Source of the DNA: Lentzea aerocolonigenes
GTDB lineage: Bacteria; Actinomycetota; Actinomycetes; Mycobacteriales; Pseudonocardiaceae
Length of the DNA: 64,000 nt
Assembly (NCBI RefSeq): GCF_000974445.1
Contig: NZ_BBOJ01000021.1
Span: 186,001-250,000, forward strand
Direction of reading: 5' to 3'
Part shown: piece by piece, positions 1 to 7,937 of the stretch
Layout of the letters: each line of letters begins with the position of its first letter
How positions within the stretch are numbered: position 1 is the stretch's first letter
Notes under the pieces: model-generated
Seen by the model: only the letters and a program-made list of their open reading frames with translations
Databases searched by the model: none
What the model was told of the DNA's origin: nothing
Position numbers and translations under genes: made by a program

Positions 1-1095
1 GCGGCCGTCGTAGGAGAAGTCGACACCGGAGAACCGGATGTCGTAGCCGGTGGGCACCTGCGGGTGCACCGGTGCGGGCAGCGGCGGCTCCGCGAGCACG
101 TCCGTGACGTGCTGCGCGGCCACGCTCGCCTTGCGCAGCAACTGGGTGCCCTGCACCAGGGTCATGAACGGCGCGGGCAGCCCGACACCGACGAGCACGA
201 ACGGCAGCAGGTCGAGCGGTTGCAGCCAGCCGGCGGCGACGAATCCCGTGCCCACGCCGAGCACGACCACCAGCACCGACGCGGGCGACAGCAGCGCCAT
301 GCTGGCGAACATCGCCTTGCCCGCTTCCCGCGTCCACGCCGCGAGCGCGTCGCAGAATTCGTCCACGGCGGACGAGAAGCGCCGGTGCGCGCGGCCCGCC
401 TGGCCGTACGCCTTGATGACCTGGATGCCGTCGACGTACTCGATCGTCGAGTTGTTGATCCTGCGTTGCGCGTCGATCAACTGGGCCATCCTGGCCGGCA
501 TGGTGCGGTGCGCGATGCGGATGGCCAGCACGGCCAGCGGCAGCAGCGCGAGCGTCACCAGGGTCATCCGCCAGTCGACGGTGACGAGGTAGACGATCGC
601 GGCCAGCGGCAGTCCGATGGCGCTGGCGACGTCGAGCATCGCGTGCGCCACCAGGTGGTGCATGTCCTCGATGTCGTCGTCCATCACCTTCTTGAGCTCA
701 CCGGAGCCCCGTCCCCCGAACCACCCGAGCGGCACGGTGGCCATGTGCCTGGCCAGCCGGGTGCGCAGGTGCCGCTGCAGGTCCGCGTCGGCGTAGTGCG
801 TCACCAGGCTGCCGGTCACCAGCAGCCCCAGCCGGCCCGCGGCACCGGCGACGCCGGCGACGACCCACCACGTCACCGCCGAGCGCGGCCCGTCCGTCAG
901 CAGCAGCGCGGTGATCTCGGCCACCGCGACGTACGGCAGCAGGCCCAGCACCGAGCTCACGAACGACATCGCGGTGCCCAGATAGAGCCGCCCACGCACC
1001 GGGCCGAGCAGCTCCCTGGTCTGCGGTTTGGCGGTGCCGCGCGGCTGCGGCTCCACCTCCGCAGAGCCGGTTGACACGTCAACAGTAGCGGTCAC
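1..1095 (-). CDS. ABC transporter, fused permease/ATPase (C-terminus cut by window edge)
   Basis: Frame open from a GTG at 1095 to the window edge, 365 codons, with GGGGAGGG about 8 bases upstream of the start. The translated part is a complete type-IV exporter-fold transmembrane domain: about six hydrophobic helices between residues 35 and 310, and the usual cytoplasmic loop residues (ELKKVMDDDIEDMHHLV). It stops at the first strand of the nucleotide-binding domain (VDFSYDGR), so Walker A lies outside the window. The family includes the siderophore half-transporters IrtA/IrtB and YbtP/YbtQ. The iron-box-like sequence upstream supports that kind of role, but substrate and direction cannot be read here. 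A second half-transporter may follow beyond the edge. It lies on the same strand as the TetR gene upstream. Confidence 0.88.
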   Translation of the reverse strand, partial: MTATVDVSTGSAEVEPQPRGTAKPQTRELLGPVRGRLYLGTAMSFVSSVLGLLPYVAVAEITALLLTDGPRSAVTWWVVAGVAGAAGRLGLLVTGSLVTHYADADLQRHLRTRLARHMATVPLGWFGGRGSGELKKVMDDDIEDMHHLVAHAMLDVASAIGLPLAAIVYLVTVDWRMTLVTLALLPLAVLAIRIAHRTMPARMAQLIDAQRRINNSTIEYVDGIQVIKAYGQAGRAHRRFSSAVDEFCDALAAWTREAGKAMFASMALLSPASVLVVVLGVGTGFVAAGWLQPLDLLPFVLVGVGLPAPFMTLVQGTQLLRKASVAAQHVTDVLAEPPLPAPVHPQVPTGYDIRFSGVDFSYDGR

Positions 1096-1122
1096 AACAG
1101 AAACCCTCCCCTGGTCAGGACA

Positions 1123-1139
1123 TGCGTACAACATACGCA
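1123..1139. promoter_or_regulatory. Inverted repeat TGCGTA-N5-TACGCA, candidate repressor site
   Basis: Perfect 6-bp arms (1123-1128 and 1134-1139) around CAACA, 28 bases before the GTG of the ABC transporter. The position fits an operator over that gene's promoter. The binding protein is unknown; the adjacent TetR protein is one candidate, although its more obvious operator is at 1901-1917. Confidence 0.4.
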
Positions 1140-1158
1140 CAAGGACAGCCTAACCGAA
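1140..1158 (-). promoter_or_regulatory. IdeR/DmdR-like iron box upstream of the ABC transporter
   Basis: Read on the minus strand the 19-mer is TTCGGTTAGGCTGTCCTTG. It agrees at about 14 of 19 positions with the actinobacterial iron-box consensus (TTAGGTTAGGCTAACCTAA). It lies about 45 bases upstream of the transporter start, where an iron-dependent repressor would block transcription. This is a by-eye match. Confidence 0.5.
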
Positions 1159-1183
1159 ACCCGTTTCCAATAAGAAAACTGGG

Positions 1184-1831
1184 TCAGCGAGCGAGGAAGC
1201 CGTCGACCATGGCCTCGAGACCTTCCCGGAAGACGTCCCGGGTCATCAGCTCACGCATCGCGGGCGCCACGTGAGCGAGCTCCTCGTAGCCGTCCCGACC
1301 GGCCGGTTCCTGCTGGTCGTAGGTCCGCGCCGACGTGGCCGACAGGTGCCCGAAGAACACGTGTCCCCACGTGTAGTGCCAGATGGCGGTGTGCGCGACG
1401 GCCGCGGCGCGCTCGTCCAGCCCGGCCTCCCGCATGGCGGCGAACATGTGCTCGGACAGGTGCAGGGCGCTGGGCGGCAGCTCCTCGACGGCGAGCACGG
1501 CCTGCACGACCCAGCGGTTGCCCTCGAGGACGTCGTGCACCACGGTGACGGTGTCGAGCAACCGCCTGCGCGGGTCCGGTGACGCCGGCAGACGACGGCC
1601 GGTGATCTGCCGGGAGACCGCCTCGAGCAGCTCCATCAGCACCTCGCGCTTGTCGGCGACGTGCCGGTAGAGCGACATCGGCGCCGTCCCGATCTCGTCG
1701 GCCAGCCGCCGCATCGTCAGCACCTCGACGCCGTCGCGCTCGACCACGCGCATCGCCGCTCTGACGATGCGGGCCCGGTTGAGCGGTCCCGCCTGGCCGA
1801 CACGTCCTCGCACTCCGTCCTTCACGAACAC
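1184..1831 (-). CDS. TetR-family transcriptional regulator, likely cluster repressor
   Basis: Starting at the GTG at 1831 gives about 215 residues, normal for the family. An upstream ATG at 1918 would add 29 residues without homology and would put the operator inside the gene, so it is not chosen. The N-terminal helix-turn-helix is typical: RIVRAAMRVVERDGVEVLTM, then MRRLADEIGTAPMSLYRHVA. The C-terminal half is an all-helical ligand domain of the TetR_C type. The gene is divergent from the O-methyltransferase gene, and a perfect TetR-like palindrome (1901-1917) lies between them. A close relative of that palindrome lies at the far end of the gene cluster (27920-27936), so this protein may sense the product or an intermediate and control both borders. 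That is inference. Confidence 0.85.
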   Translation of the reverse strand: MFVKDGVRGRVGQAGPLNRARIVRAAMRVVERDGVEVLTMRRLADEIGTAPMSLYRHVADKREVLMELLEAVSRQITGRRLPASPDPRRRLLDTVTVVHDVLEGNRWVVQAVLAVEELPPSALHLSEHMFAAMREAGLDERAAAVAHTAIWHYTWGHVFFGHLSATSARTYDQQEPAGRDGYEELAHVAPAMRELMTRDVFREGLEAMVDGFLAR

Positions 1832-1900
1832 AGTGTGCACGCAGGGTTTTGGTCGGTTGATACCGAAGGTTCCCAATCCAGACCGGCCTGGGCTACAGTG

Positions 1901-1917
1901 TGACTGACCGTCAGTCA
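1901..1917. promoter_or_regulatory. TetR-type operator, 17-bp perfect palindrome
   Basis: TGACTGAC-C-GTCAGTCA with 8-bp perfect arms, in the 146-bp region between the divergent TetR (start 1831) and O-methyltransferase (start 1978) genes. TGACTGAC/GTCAGTCA arms are common for TetR proteins. A further half-site-like ACTGACTG follows at 1920. A 15-of-17 match lies at 27920-27936. Confidence 0.7.
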
Positions 1918-1977
1918 TGTACTGACTGCAACGTTCTCTGGGGAATCACTCACTTTCCGTGTTCAAAGGGGGATGGC

Positions 1978-3015
1978 ATGGTTGCACCTGCGGGCAGGGT
2001 CACGCCGACACCGCTCATGCGAATCGCGAGCGGTTTCGGAATGACGAAGGCTCTGGCGGCGGCGGTGGACCTCGGTCTTTTCGACTACCTCTCCAAGGTC
2101 GTGACCGCGACGACGGCCGACGTGTGCCGCGACCTCGGTCTCGTGGAGCGACCGGCCGTGATGTTGCTGACCACCTGCACGGCACTGGAACTGCTCGAAT
2201 CCGACGGCGAGCACTACCGCAACTCGGCCGTGGCGGAGGAGTTCCTCGTCCTCGGCAAGCGGCACTACTTCGGCGATTACGTGAAGCTCAAGAACGTCCG
2301 CGCGTACGAGTCGTGGGGAGAGTTGCTGAAAGCGTTGCGCACCAACGCTCCGACCATGTGGGACCCGAAGACGCAGGACAGTCCGTTCGAGGACATCTCG
2401 CAGGAAGAGGCCCAGCTGTTCTACTCGGCGATGAGGTCGATCTCCGCCTACACCGCGGCCGCACTGGCCAAGGCCGTCGACCTCTCCGGCGCGAAGAAGC
2501 TGCTCGACGTCGGTGGTGGCAGCGGTGTGTACGGCATCGAACTCGGCCGGGTGTACGAAAACCTGCACACGACGGTGTACGACCTGCCGTCGGTGGCTCC
2601 GCTGGCCGAGCAGGCGGCTGCCGCGGCGGGCATGGCGGATCGCATCTCCGCCGCACCCGGTGACTTCCTGAAGGACGAACGACTTCCCGGCGGGCACGAC
2701 GTCGTGCTGCTGTCCTCCGTGCTGCACAACTGGGGCCCCGAGTTCGACGCTTCGTTGGTGCGCAAGGTGTACGAGGCCGTCGAGCCCGGCGGCACGGTCA
2801 TCGTCTGCGAGGTGTTCGTCTCCGACGACGGTGACGGGCCGCTCGAAGGCGCGCTGATGAGCCTCAACATGCTGGTCGAGACCTCCGGCGGCGCCAACTA
2901 CCGCAAGCACGAGTACGAGACCTGGCTGACCGACGCGGGCTTCACCGACATCGAGTTCGTCAGCTTCGAGGCAGCCGGGGCCAACGGGGCCATGCTGGGG
3001 CGCAAGCCGCTCTGA
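1978..3015 (+). CDS. SAM-dependent O-methyltransferase
   Basis: 345 residues from the ATG at 1978, preceded by AAAGGGGGA; a longer frame upstream lacks homology. Residues 10-100 form the winged-helix dimerisation domain of small-molecule O-methyltransferases. The Methyltransf_2 fold follows, with the SAM motif LLDVGGGSG at about 176-184 and the likely catalytic base His251 in SVLHNWGPE. Close families methylate hydroxyl groups on aromatic polyketides and other ring systems. First gene of a plus-strand operon with the amidohydrolase and the LAL regulator, divergent from TetR. In the proposed pathway it would methylate the 4-hydroxyl, and perhaps also the 5-hydroxyl, of the pyridine ring, since no second methyltransferase was found in the window. 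Confidence 0.9.
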   Translation: MVAPAGRVTPTPLMRIASGFGMTKALAAAVDLGLFDYLSKVVTATTADVCRDLGLVERPAVMLLTTCTALELLESDGEHYRNSAVAEEFLVLGKRHYFGDYVKLKNVRAYESWGELLKALRTNAPTMWDPKTQDSPFEDISQEEAQLFYSAMRSISAYTAAALAKAVDLSGAKKLLDVGGGSGVYGIELGRVYENLHTTVYDLPSVAPLAEQAAAAAGMADRISAAPGDFLKDERLPGGHDVVLLSSVLHNWGPEFDASLVRKVYEAVEPGGTVIVCEVFVSDDGDGPLEGALMSLNMLVETSGGANYRKHEYETWLTDAGFTDIEFVSFEAAGANGAMLGRKPL

Positions 3016-3036
3016 CGATCCTCCTGGGGGAATTGC

Positions 3037-4266
3037 ATGTACCGCATCGATGCGGAGGTGATGATTCCCGGCAGGGGATCACCACTGTCCAACGCCACCG
3101 TCGTGATCGACGGCGACCGCATCTCCTACGCGGGTCCGCGCGACACCGCCCCGGCCGGGGAGCACCCGACCGTCTCCGTTCCCGTCGTCATGCCGGGACT
3201 GTGGGACTGTCACGTGCACTTCGCCGGGGTGCGTGACGGGGCGAGCACCCAGGAGATGATGCTGACGCCCGCACCGCTCGCGACCGTGCGGGCGGCGAAG
3301 GACGCGGAAGTGTTGCTGCAGGCCGGTTTCACGAGCGTCCGCGACCTGGGCGGCTACGGCGTGCACCTCGCGGCCGCGGTCGCCGAGGGCACACTGGCAG
3401 GGCCGTCGATCTACAGCGCCAACAAGGTGATCAGCCAGACCGGCGGTCACTCCGACGCACACCGCCTGCCCTACCAGTCGGTCAGCGATCCGTGCCGCGC
3501 CAACGGGATGCAGATCCTGGCCGACGGCGTCGACGAGTGTCTGAAGGCCGTCCGGCTCCAGCTGCGCGAGGGCGCACGCGTGATCAAGGTGTGCACCTCG
3601 GGCGGGGTCGTGTCCGAACTGGACGATCCGTACCACCGGCAGTTCAGCGACGCGGAGCTCCGCGCGGTCGTCGAGGAGGCGGGCCGCGCCGAACGTGCGG
3701 TCGCCGCGCACTGTCACGGCAAGGCGGGCGTGCTGGCCGCCGCCGCGGCGGGCTGCACGACGATCGAGCACGGCAGCCAGATCGACGAGGAGACCGCGGC
3801 CGCCATCAAGGAGAGCGGCGCGGTTCTCGTGCCGACCCGCACGGTGTTCGCGGCGTTGAAAGCGAGTCTCGGCGTGCTGCCGCCGCACTGGCGGGACAAG
3901 GTGGCGCGGCTCGCCGACGAACACCTGGTGAGCATGCAGGTCGCGCTGTCCGCCGGTGTGCAGCTGGCCGCCGGCACCGATCTCGGGCTCAGCCGGCCGG
4001 GCACTCCCCTGTCCTTCGGCCGCAACGGCGAGGAGTTCGGCCACCTCGTCGCCGCGGGCATGACCCCGCTGCAGGCGATCGAGGCCGGCACCGCGGCCGC
4101 CCCGCTCACCCTGGGCGGGCAGGCACCCAGGTCAGGTCTGCTCGAACAGGGCTACGACGCAGACGTCATCGCGCTCTCCGCCAACCCCGTCGCGGACATC
4201 TCCGTGCTCGCACGACCGGAGCTCGTCACGCACGTGTGGCGGAAGGGGAAACCGGTCAAGCAGTAG
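3037..4266 (+). CDS. Amidohydrolase-superfamily peptidase/deacylase
   Basis: 409 residues, starting 21 bp after the methyltransferase with CTGGGGGAA as ribosome site. It has the metal ligands of imidazolonepropionase/Xaa-Pro-dipeptidase-like amidohydrolases: HxH at His59/His61 (CHVHF), a likely bridging Lys in VIKVCTSGG, His in AAHCHGKAG and in TIEHGSQ, and the final Asp in AAGTDLGLS. In the caerulomycin cluster an amidohydrolase (CrmL/CaeD) removes a leucine added by the last NRPS module, giving the free pyridine carboxylate. The same gene set here (terminal C-A-PCP, no TE domain, this enzyme) suggests the same trimming role. Function is inferred from context; hydrolysis of another amide is possible. 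Confidence 0.85.
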   Translation: MYRIDAEVMIPGRGSPLSNATVVIDGDRISYAGPRDTAPAGEHPTVSVPVVMPGLWDCHVHFAGVRDGASTQEMMLTPAPLATVRAAKDAEVLLQAGFTSVRDLGGYGVHLAAAVAEGTLAGPSIYSANKVISQTGGHSDAHRLPYQSVSDPCRANGMQILADGVDECLKAVRLQLREGARVIKVCTSGGVVSELDDPYHRQFSDAELRAVVEEAGRAERAVAAHCHGKAGVLAAAAAGCTTIEHGSQIDEETAAAIKESGAVLVPTRTVFAALKASLGVLPPHWRDKVARLADEHLVSMQVALSAGVQLAAGTDLGLSRPGTPLSFGRNGEEFGHLVAAGMTPLQAIEAGTAAAPLTLGGQAPRSGLLEQGYDADVIALSANPVADISVLARPELVTHVWRKGKPVKQ

Positions 4267-4296
4267 GCACACCGACACGACAACCGGGGGAGATTG

Positions 4297-7065
4297 ATGA
4301 GTTTCGACGTCGAATCGACACCACTAGGGGTGCGGTTCCCGTTTCCGAGGTCCACTTTGGACACGTGCGACGTGTCAGACACACCACCCGACTTACCCGC
4401 GCTGGAACAGCACCTCGACTTCGTCGCTCTCGGGCACGACGCGGTGCTGTTCGCGGAAGGCGGTGCGGGCACGGGCAAGACCACGCTCCTGCGTTCCGCC
4501 GCGATCGCCGCGGAACGCCGCGGGTTCGTCGTGCTCTCGACCTGCGCGAGCCGGTACGAGTCCCACCTGGAGCTCAACCTGATCCGGCGGCTGTGCGGAT
4601 GGGCGGAGGAGGACACCGTCCTCGACCCGCACGCGGCCCAGGACGACCTGCAGACCGCCTGCCGCGACGTGCACCGCGCGGTACTGGAGCTCGCGAGGCA
4701 GGCGCCGGTCCTGATCGTGGTCGACGACCTGCACTGGTGCGACCTGTCCTCGTTGCACTGCCTCGCGTTCCTGAGCCGTCGCACGCGCGGGCGCCCGGTC
4801 GCCGTCCTCTGTTCGAAGCTCAGCGGCAGCAACGGCCCCGATCCGGTGCTGCTGGACGAGATGCTGCGGTCGCACAGCTCCACGTCACGGGTCCGCCTGG
4901 GACCGTTGGACGGAACGGCGCTGCGTGATCTCGCCGCACGGGCGCTCGGGTCGGTGCCGCCGGGGCTGCCCGCCTCGCTGGCGTGGTGGTGCGGCCGCAA
5001 CCAGTTCCTCGTGGGTGAGGTGCTGGAAGCCCTGACCTGGTACCACGAACTCCCGTCGTCGATCACCGAGGTGGTGCCGCCGAGCATCCACCCGTGGCTG
5101 CTCAGCAGGCTGCCGCACACCGTGCCCGCGTGCCTGCCGGTGGCGCAGGCCGTCGCGCTGCTCGGCGACCACGCCAAACTCGCACTGGTCAGCGAGGTCG
5201 CCGGGGTGTCGTCGATCGACGCGGCGCACGCGGTGATGGCGATGACCGACCTCGGCCTGCTGCGCGCCGGGGAGATCGTGGCGTTCCAGCACCCCGTCGT
5301 CGCGGCCGCGATGCGCAACGCCATCCCGCCAGCCGACCGGCCGCTGCTGCACCTCATCGCGGCCGAACAGCTGCAACGCTCGGGTGCCGCGCCCCGCACG
5401 ATGGTGTCGTTCCTGCTCGGCTCCGACGCGGTCGAGTCGCCGCTGACCGTCCGGCTGCTCCTCGACGTCGTGCGCGACCTGCACGAGACCGAGACGGCCG
5501 CGGCGCGAGTACCGCTGCTGCGGCAGCTGCTCTCCCGCCCGCTGCCGAACGAGGCCAGGGTGAAGATCGTGCACCTGCTCGGTCTCGCCGAGCTGGAGCT
5601 CGCGCCCAGCCAGGCGGCCGAACACCTCGCGGAGGCCTACCAGCTGACCGACGTGCAGCACAGGGCGACGGTCGCGCTCCAGCAGGCGCAGGCGCTGCAC
5701 CTGCTCGGGCGTGCGGAAGAAGCGGTCCGGCTGCTCGACGAGGTGGCGACCTCGACCACCGCGGACGAGCTCCTCCGCACCCGGATCGAGCTGCAGCTGA
5801 TCACCACCACGATCGACGACCCGTCCCTGCACACGGCGGCCCTGCGCGCGACCCGCAGGCTGCGGCACGGCGAGCACAGCGAGAGCGCGGAACAGATCGC
5901 GGCGGCGCTGACCGGTGCGTCCGCGTGCGGCGTGGAACCCGGTGAGGCCTGGCGGTTGCTGGCACCGGCCGGGTCGCCGGGGCTGCCGCTCGCGTGGCTG
6001 ATGACCGCGCGGGCGGTGCTGTCCACCGGCCACCACGACCGGATCCTGCCCTACACCACGGAATGGGTCTCAGCGAAGCGCCAGGGCCCGGTGCAGGAGG
6101 TGCTCGCGCGGAGCCTGCGGGCCGAGGTGCTGCTGCGGCTGGGCAGGGTGACCGAGGCGGCGGCCGACACGCACGCCGCGCTGGAGATGTTGAGCAGCCT
6201 GGACGACGAGGCCCGGCAGGCACCGCTGACCGCGGCGCTCGGCCCGCTGGTCGACACGTTGCTGGAACGCGGTGAGCTCGAGTCGGCGGGCAGACTGCTG
6301 GCCGACGCCGACCTCGACAGCGACACCCCGCCGCGCTGGCACCGGGTGACGTTGCTGCTGGGCCGCGGACGACTGCGGCAGGCGCTCGGCGACCCGGTGA
6401 GTGGCCTGTCGGACATCATGCGCTGCGGCGATCTGTTGTCCTCGTGGGGAGACTTCGGCCCGTACGCGGTGCCGTGGCGGGTGCACGCCGTCCGCGCGCT
6501 GCTGGCGCTGGGCGACCGCGACACCGCGCGCAGGCTGGCCGACGAGGAACTGGCCGAGGCCCGCAGCCAGGGTTGCCGGGCACACCGGCTGGGCGTGGCG
6601 TTGTGCTCGACCGGTCAGACGGTGGGCGGCAACGCGGGACGCGACCTGCTGATGGAGTCCATCAACGTGCTCGAGGACAGCCACGCGCAACTCGACCTGG
6701 CCGTGGCACTGGGCGAACTGGGCACGGCCCTCAGCAGAGCAGGCCGCGCCCGCGACGCGCGGCACCGGCTCAAGCAGGGCTGCGCACTCGCCGACGAGGC
6801 GGGCGCGACAGTGCTGTCCACCGTGCTGGAACGCAGGCTGCGCGAAGCCGGCGGCCGGGCCCGCGGCCGCGTCCACGGCGTGGAGTCGCTGACCGCGACC
6901 GAACGCCAGGTGGCGAGACTCGCGGTGACCGGACGCACCAACAAGGAGATCGCGAGCACGCTCTTCGTCACCCGCCGCACCGTCGAGATGCACCTGACCC
7001 AGGTGTACCGGAAGCTGCGGATCACGGGCCGCAGCGAGCTGTTCGACGTGCTGGGAGACTCGTGA
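4297..7065 (+). CDS. LAL-family (large ATP-binding LuxR) transcriptional regulator
   Basis: 922 residues from the ATG at 4297; a TTG directly before it is less likely. Walker A GGAGTGKTTLL at about 55-65 and Walker B VLIVVDDLHW at about 145-154 mark the N-terminal AAA-like ATPase. The middle is helical and TPR-like. The last 65 residues are a LuxR helix-turn-helix (LTATERQVARLAVTG, then NKEIASTLFVTRRTVEMHL). LAL proteins are usually pathway-specific activators of secondary-metabolite clusters. It ends the plus-strand operon, 30 bp after the amidohydrolase gene and facing the thioesterase gene, so it probably activates the minus-strand biosynthetic operon. Its target sequence could not be identified. 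Confidence 0.93.
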   Translation: MSFDVESTPLGVRFPFPRSTLDTCDVSDTPPDLPALEQHLDFVALGHDAVLFAEGGAGTGKTTLLRSAAIAAERRGFVVLSTCASRYESHLELNLIRRLCGWAEEDTVLDPHAAQDDLQTACRDVHRAVLELARQAPVLIVVDDLHWCDLSSLHCLAFLSRRTRGRPVAVLCSKLSGSNGPDPVLLDEMLRSHSSTSRVRLGPLDGTALRDLAARALGSVPPGLPASLAWWCGRNQFLVGEVLEALTWYHELPSSITEVVPPSIHPWLLSRLPHTVPACLPVAQAVALLGDHAKLALVSEVAGVSSIDAAHAVMAMTDLGLLRAGEIVAFQHPVVAAAMRNAIPPADRPLLHLIAAEQLQRSGAAPRTMVSFLLGSDAVESPLTVRLLLDVVRDLHETETAAARVPLLRQLLSRPLPNEARVKIVHLLGLAELELAPSQAAEHLAEAYQLTDVQHRATVALQQAQALHLLGRAEEAVRLLDEVATSTTADELLRTRIELQLITTTIDDPSLHTAALRATRRLRHGEHSESAEQIAAALTGASACGVEPGEAWRLLAPAGSPGLPLAWLMTARAVLSTGHHDRILPYTTEWVSAKRQGPVQEVLARSLRAEVLLRLGRVTEAAADTHAALEMLSSLDDEARQAPLTAALGPLVDTLLERGELESAGRLLADADLDSDTPPRWHRVTLLLGRGRLRQALGDPVSGLSDIMRCGDLLSSWGDFGPYAVPWRVHAVRALLALGDRDTARRLADEELAEARSQGCRAHRLGVALCSTGQTVGGNAGRDLLMESINVLEDSHAQLDLAVALGELGTALSRAGRARDARHRLKQGCALADEAGATVLSTVLERRLREAGGRARGRVHGVESLTATERQVARLAVTGRTNKEIASTLFVTRRTVEMHLTQVYRKLRITGRSELFDVLGDS

Positions 7066-7122
7066 CCGCAGGGCTCTGATCACCGCGGCCGTTCGGGCGT
7101 GCCCAACGACGTGCCCGCCCCC

Positions 7123-7142
7123 ACGCACCGCAGGTGGTGCGT
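7123..7142. terminator. Small hairpin between convergent genes, possible bidirectional terminator
   Basis: ACGCACC (7123-7129) and GGTGCGT (7136-7142) pair perfectly around a 6-base loop, in the 167-bp gap between the convergent LAL (ends 7065) and thioesterase (ends 7233) genes. There is no T-run on either side. Nothing else is recognisable in this gap. Confidence 0.4.
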
Positions 7143-7232
7143 CTCAGCGACCTGATCGAGGAGAGTTCCTCGGTGTGCCCCGCCTCCGCACACGACCCAG
7201 GTCCCGAACCACCAACGTGATCTCCGCCCACG

Positions 7233-7937
7233 TCACCACTGCAAGTCCCGGCACAACGCCCTCACCAGCGCGACCTCCTCGGTGTGCAGAAAGAAGTGGT
7301 CCCCCGCGAACAGGTCCACCCGGCACCGCCCGCGGGTGTGCCGCGCCCACGCGTGCAGGTCCGCGACCGGGATGTCCGCGTCCCGAGTCCCGCCGTACAC
7401 CGAGATCGGGCAGTCCAGCGGCTCCCCCGGCACGAGCCGGTAGCACTCCGAGACCGTGAAGTCGGCCCGCAGGGCAGGCAGCAGCAGCCGCATGAGGTCC
7501 GCGTTGCGCAGCACCTCGTCCGGGGTGCCGTTCAGCTCGCGCAGCCGGGTCACGAACGCGTCGTCGGGCAGGTGGTGGATTCTCGACTCCCGCAGCGGCA
7601 GGTGCGGTGCGCGGTGGCCGGAGACGATCAACCGTGCCGGCACGCGACCGTGACGGGTGCGCAGCAGTCGTGCGGTCTCGAACGCCAGCAGCGCACCCAG
7701 GCTGTGTCCGAAGAGGACGATCGGCTGGTCGAGGTGCGGCAGCAGGGTGGGGAGCAGGTCGTCCAGCAACGGGGCCAGGCGGTCCACCGGGCGGTCCCGG
7801 ATCCGGCTGCCGCGGCCAGGCAGCTCGACCAGGTGGACGTCCGCCACCTGGCCGAGTGCCTGCCGCAACGGCACGTACGCGCGTGACGAGCCGCCCGCGT
7901 ACGGGAAGCAGAACATCTGTGGACGCACCGGGCTCAC
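7233..7937 (-). CDS. Type II thioesterase (alpha/beta hydrolase)
   Basis: 234 residues from a GTG at 7937 that overlaps the stop of the acyl-CoA dehydrogenase-like gene by 4 bp (GTGA), showing translational coupling. The family hallmarks are clear: CFPYAGGSS near the N-terminus, the nucleophile Ser79 in FGHSLGA, the acid region CPISVYGGTRDADIP and the catalytic His in GDHFFLH. These stand-alone thioesterases clear misprimed or stalled acyl groups from carrier proteins of NRPS/PKS lines. None of the three synthetases carries a terminal TE domain, so this protein could also take part in release, although trimming by the amidohydrolase fits better. Last gene of the biosynthetic operon. Confidence 0.95.
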   Translation of the reverse strand: MSPVRPQMFCFPYAGGSSRAYVPLRQALGQVADVHLVELPGRGSRIRDRPVDRLAPLLDDLLPTLLPHLDQPIVLFGHSLGALLAFETARLLRTRHGRVPARLIVSGHRAPHLPLRESRIHHLPDDAFVTRLRELNGTPDEVLRNADLMRLLLPALRADFTVSECYRLVPGEPLDCPISVYGGTRDADIPVADLHAWARHTRGRCRVDLFAGDHFFLHTEEVALVRALCRDLQW

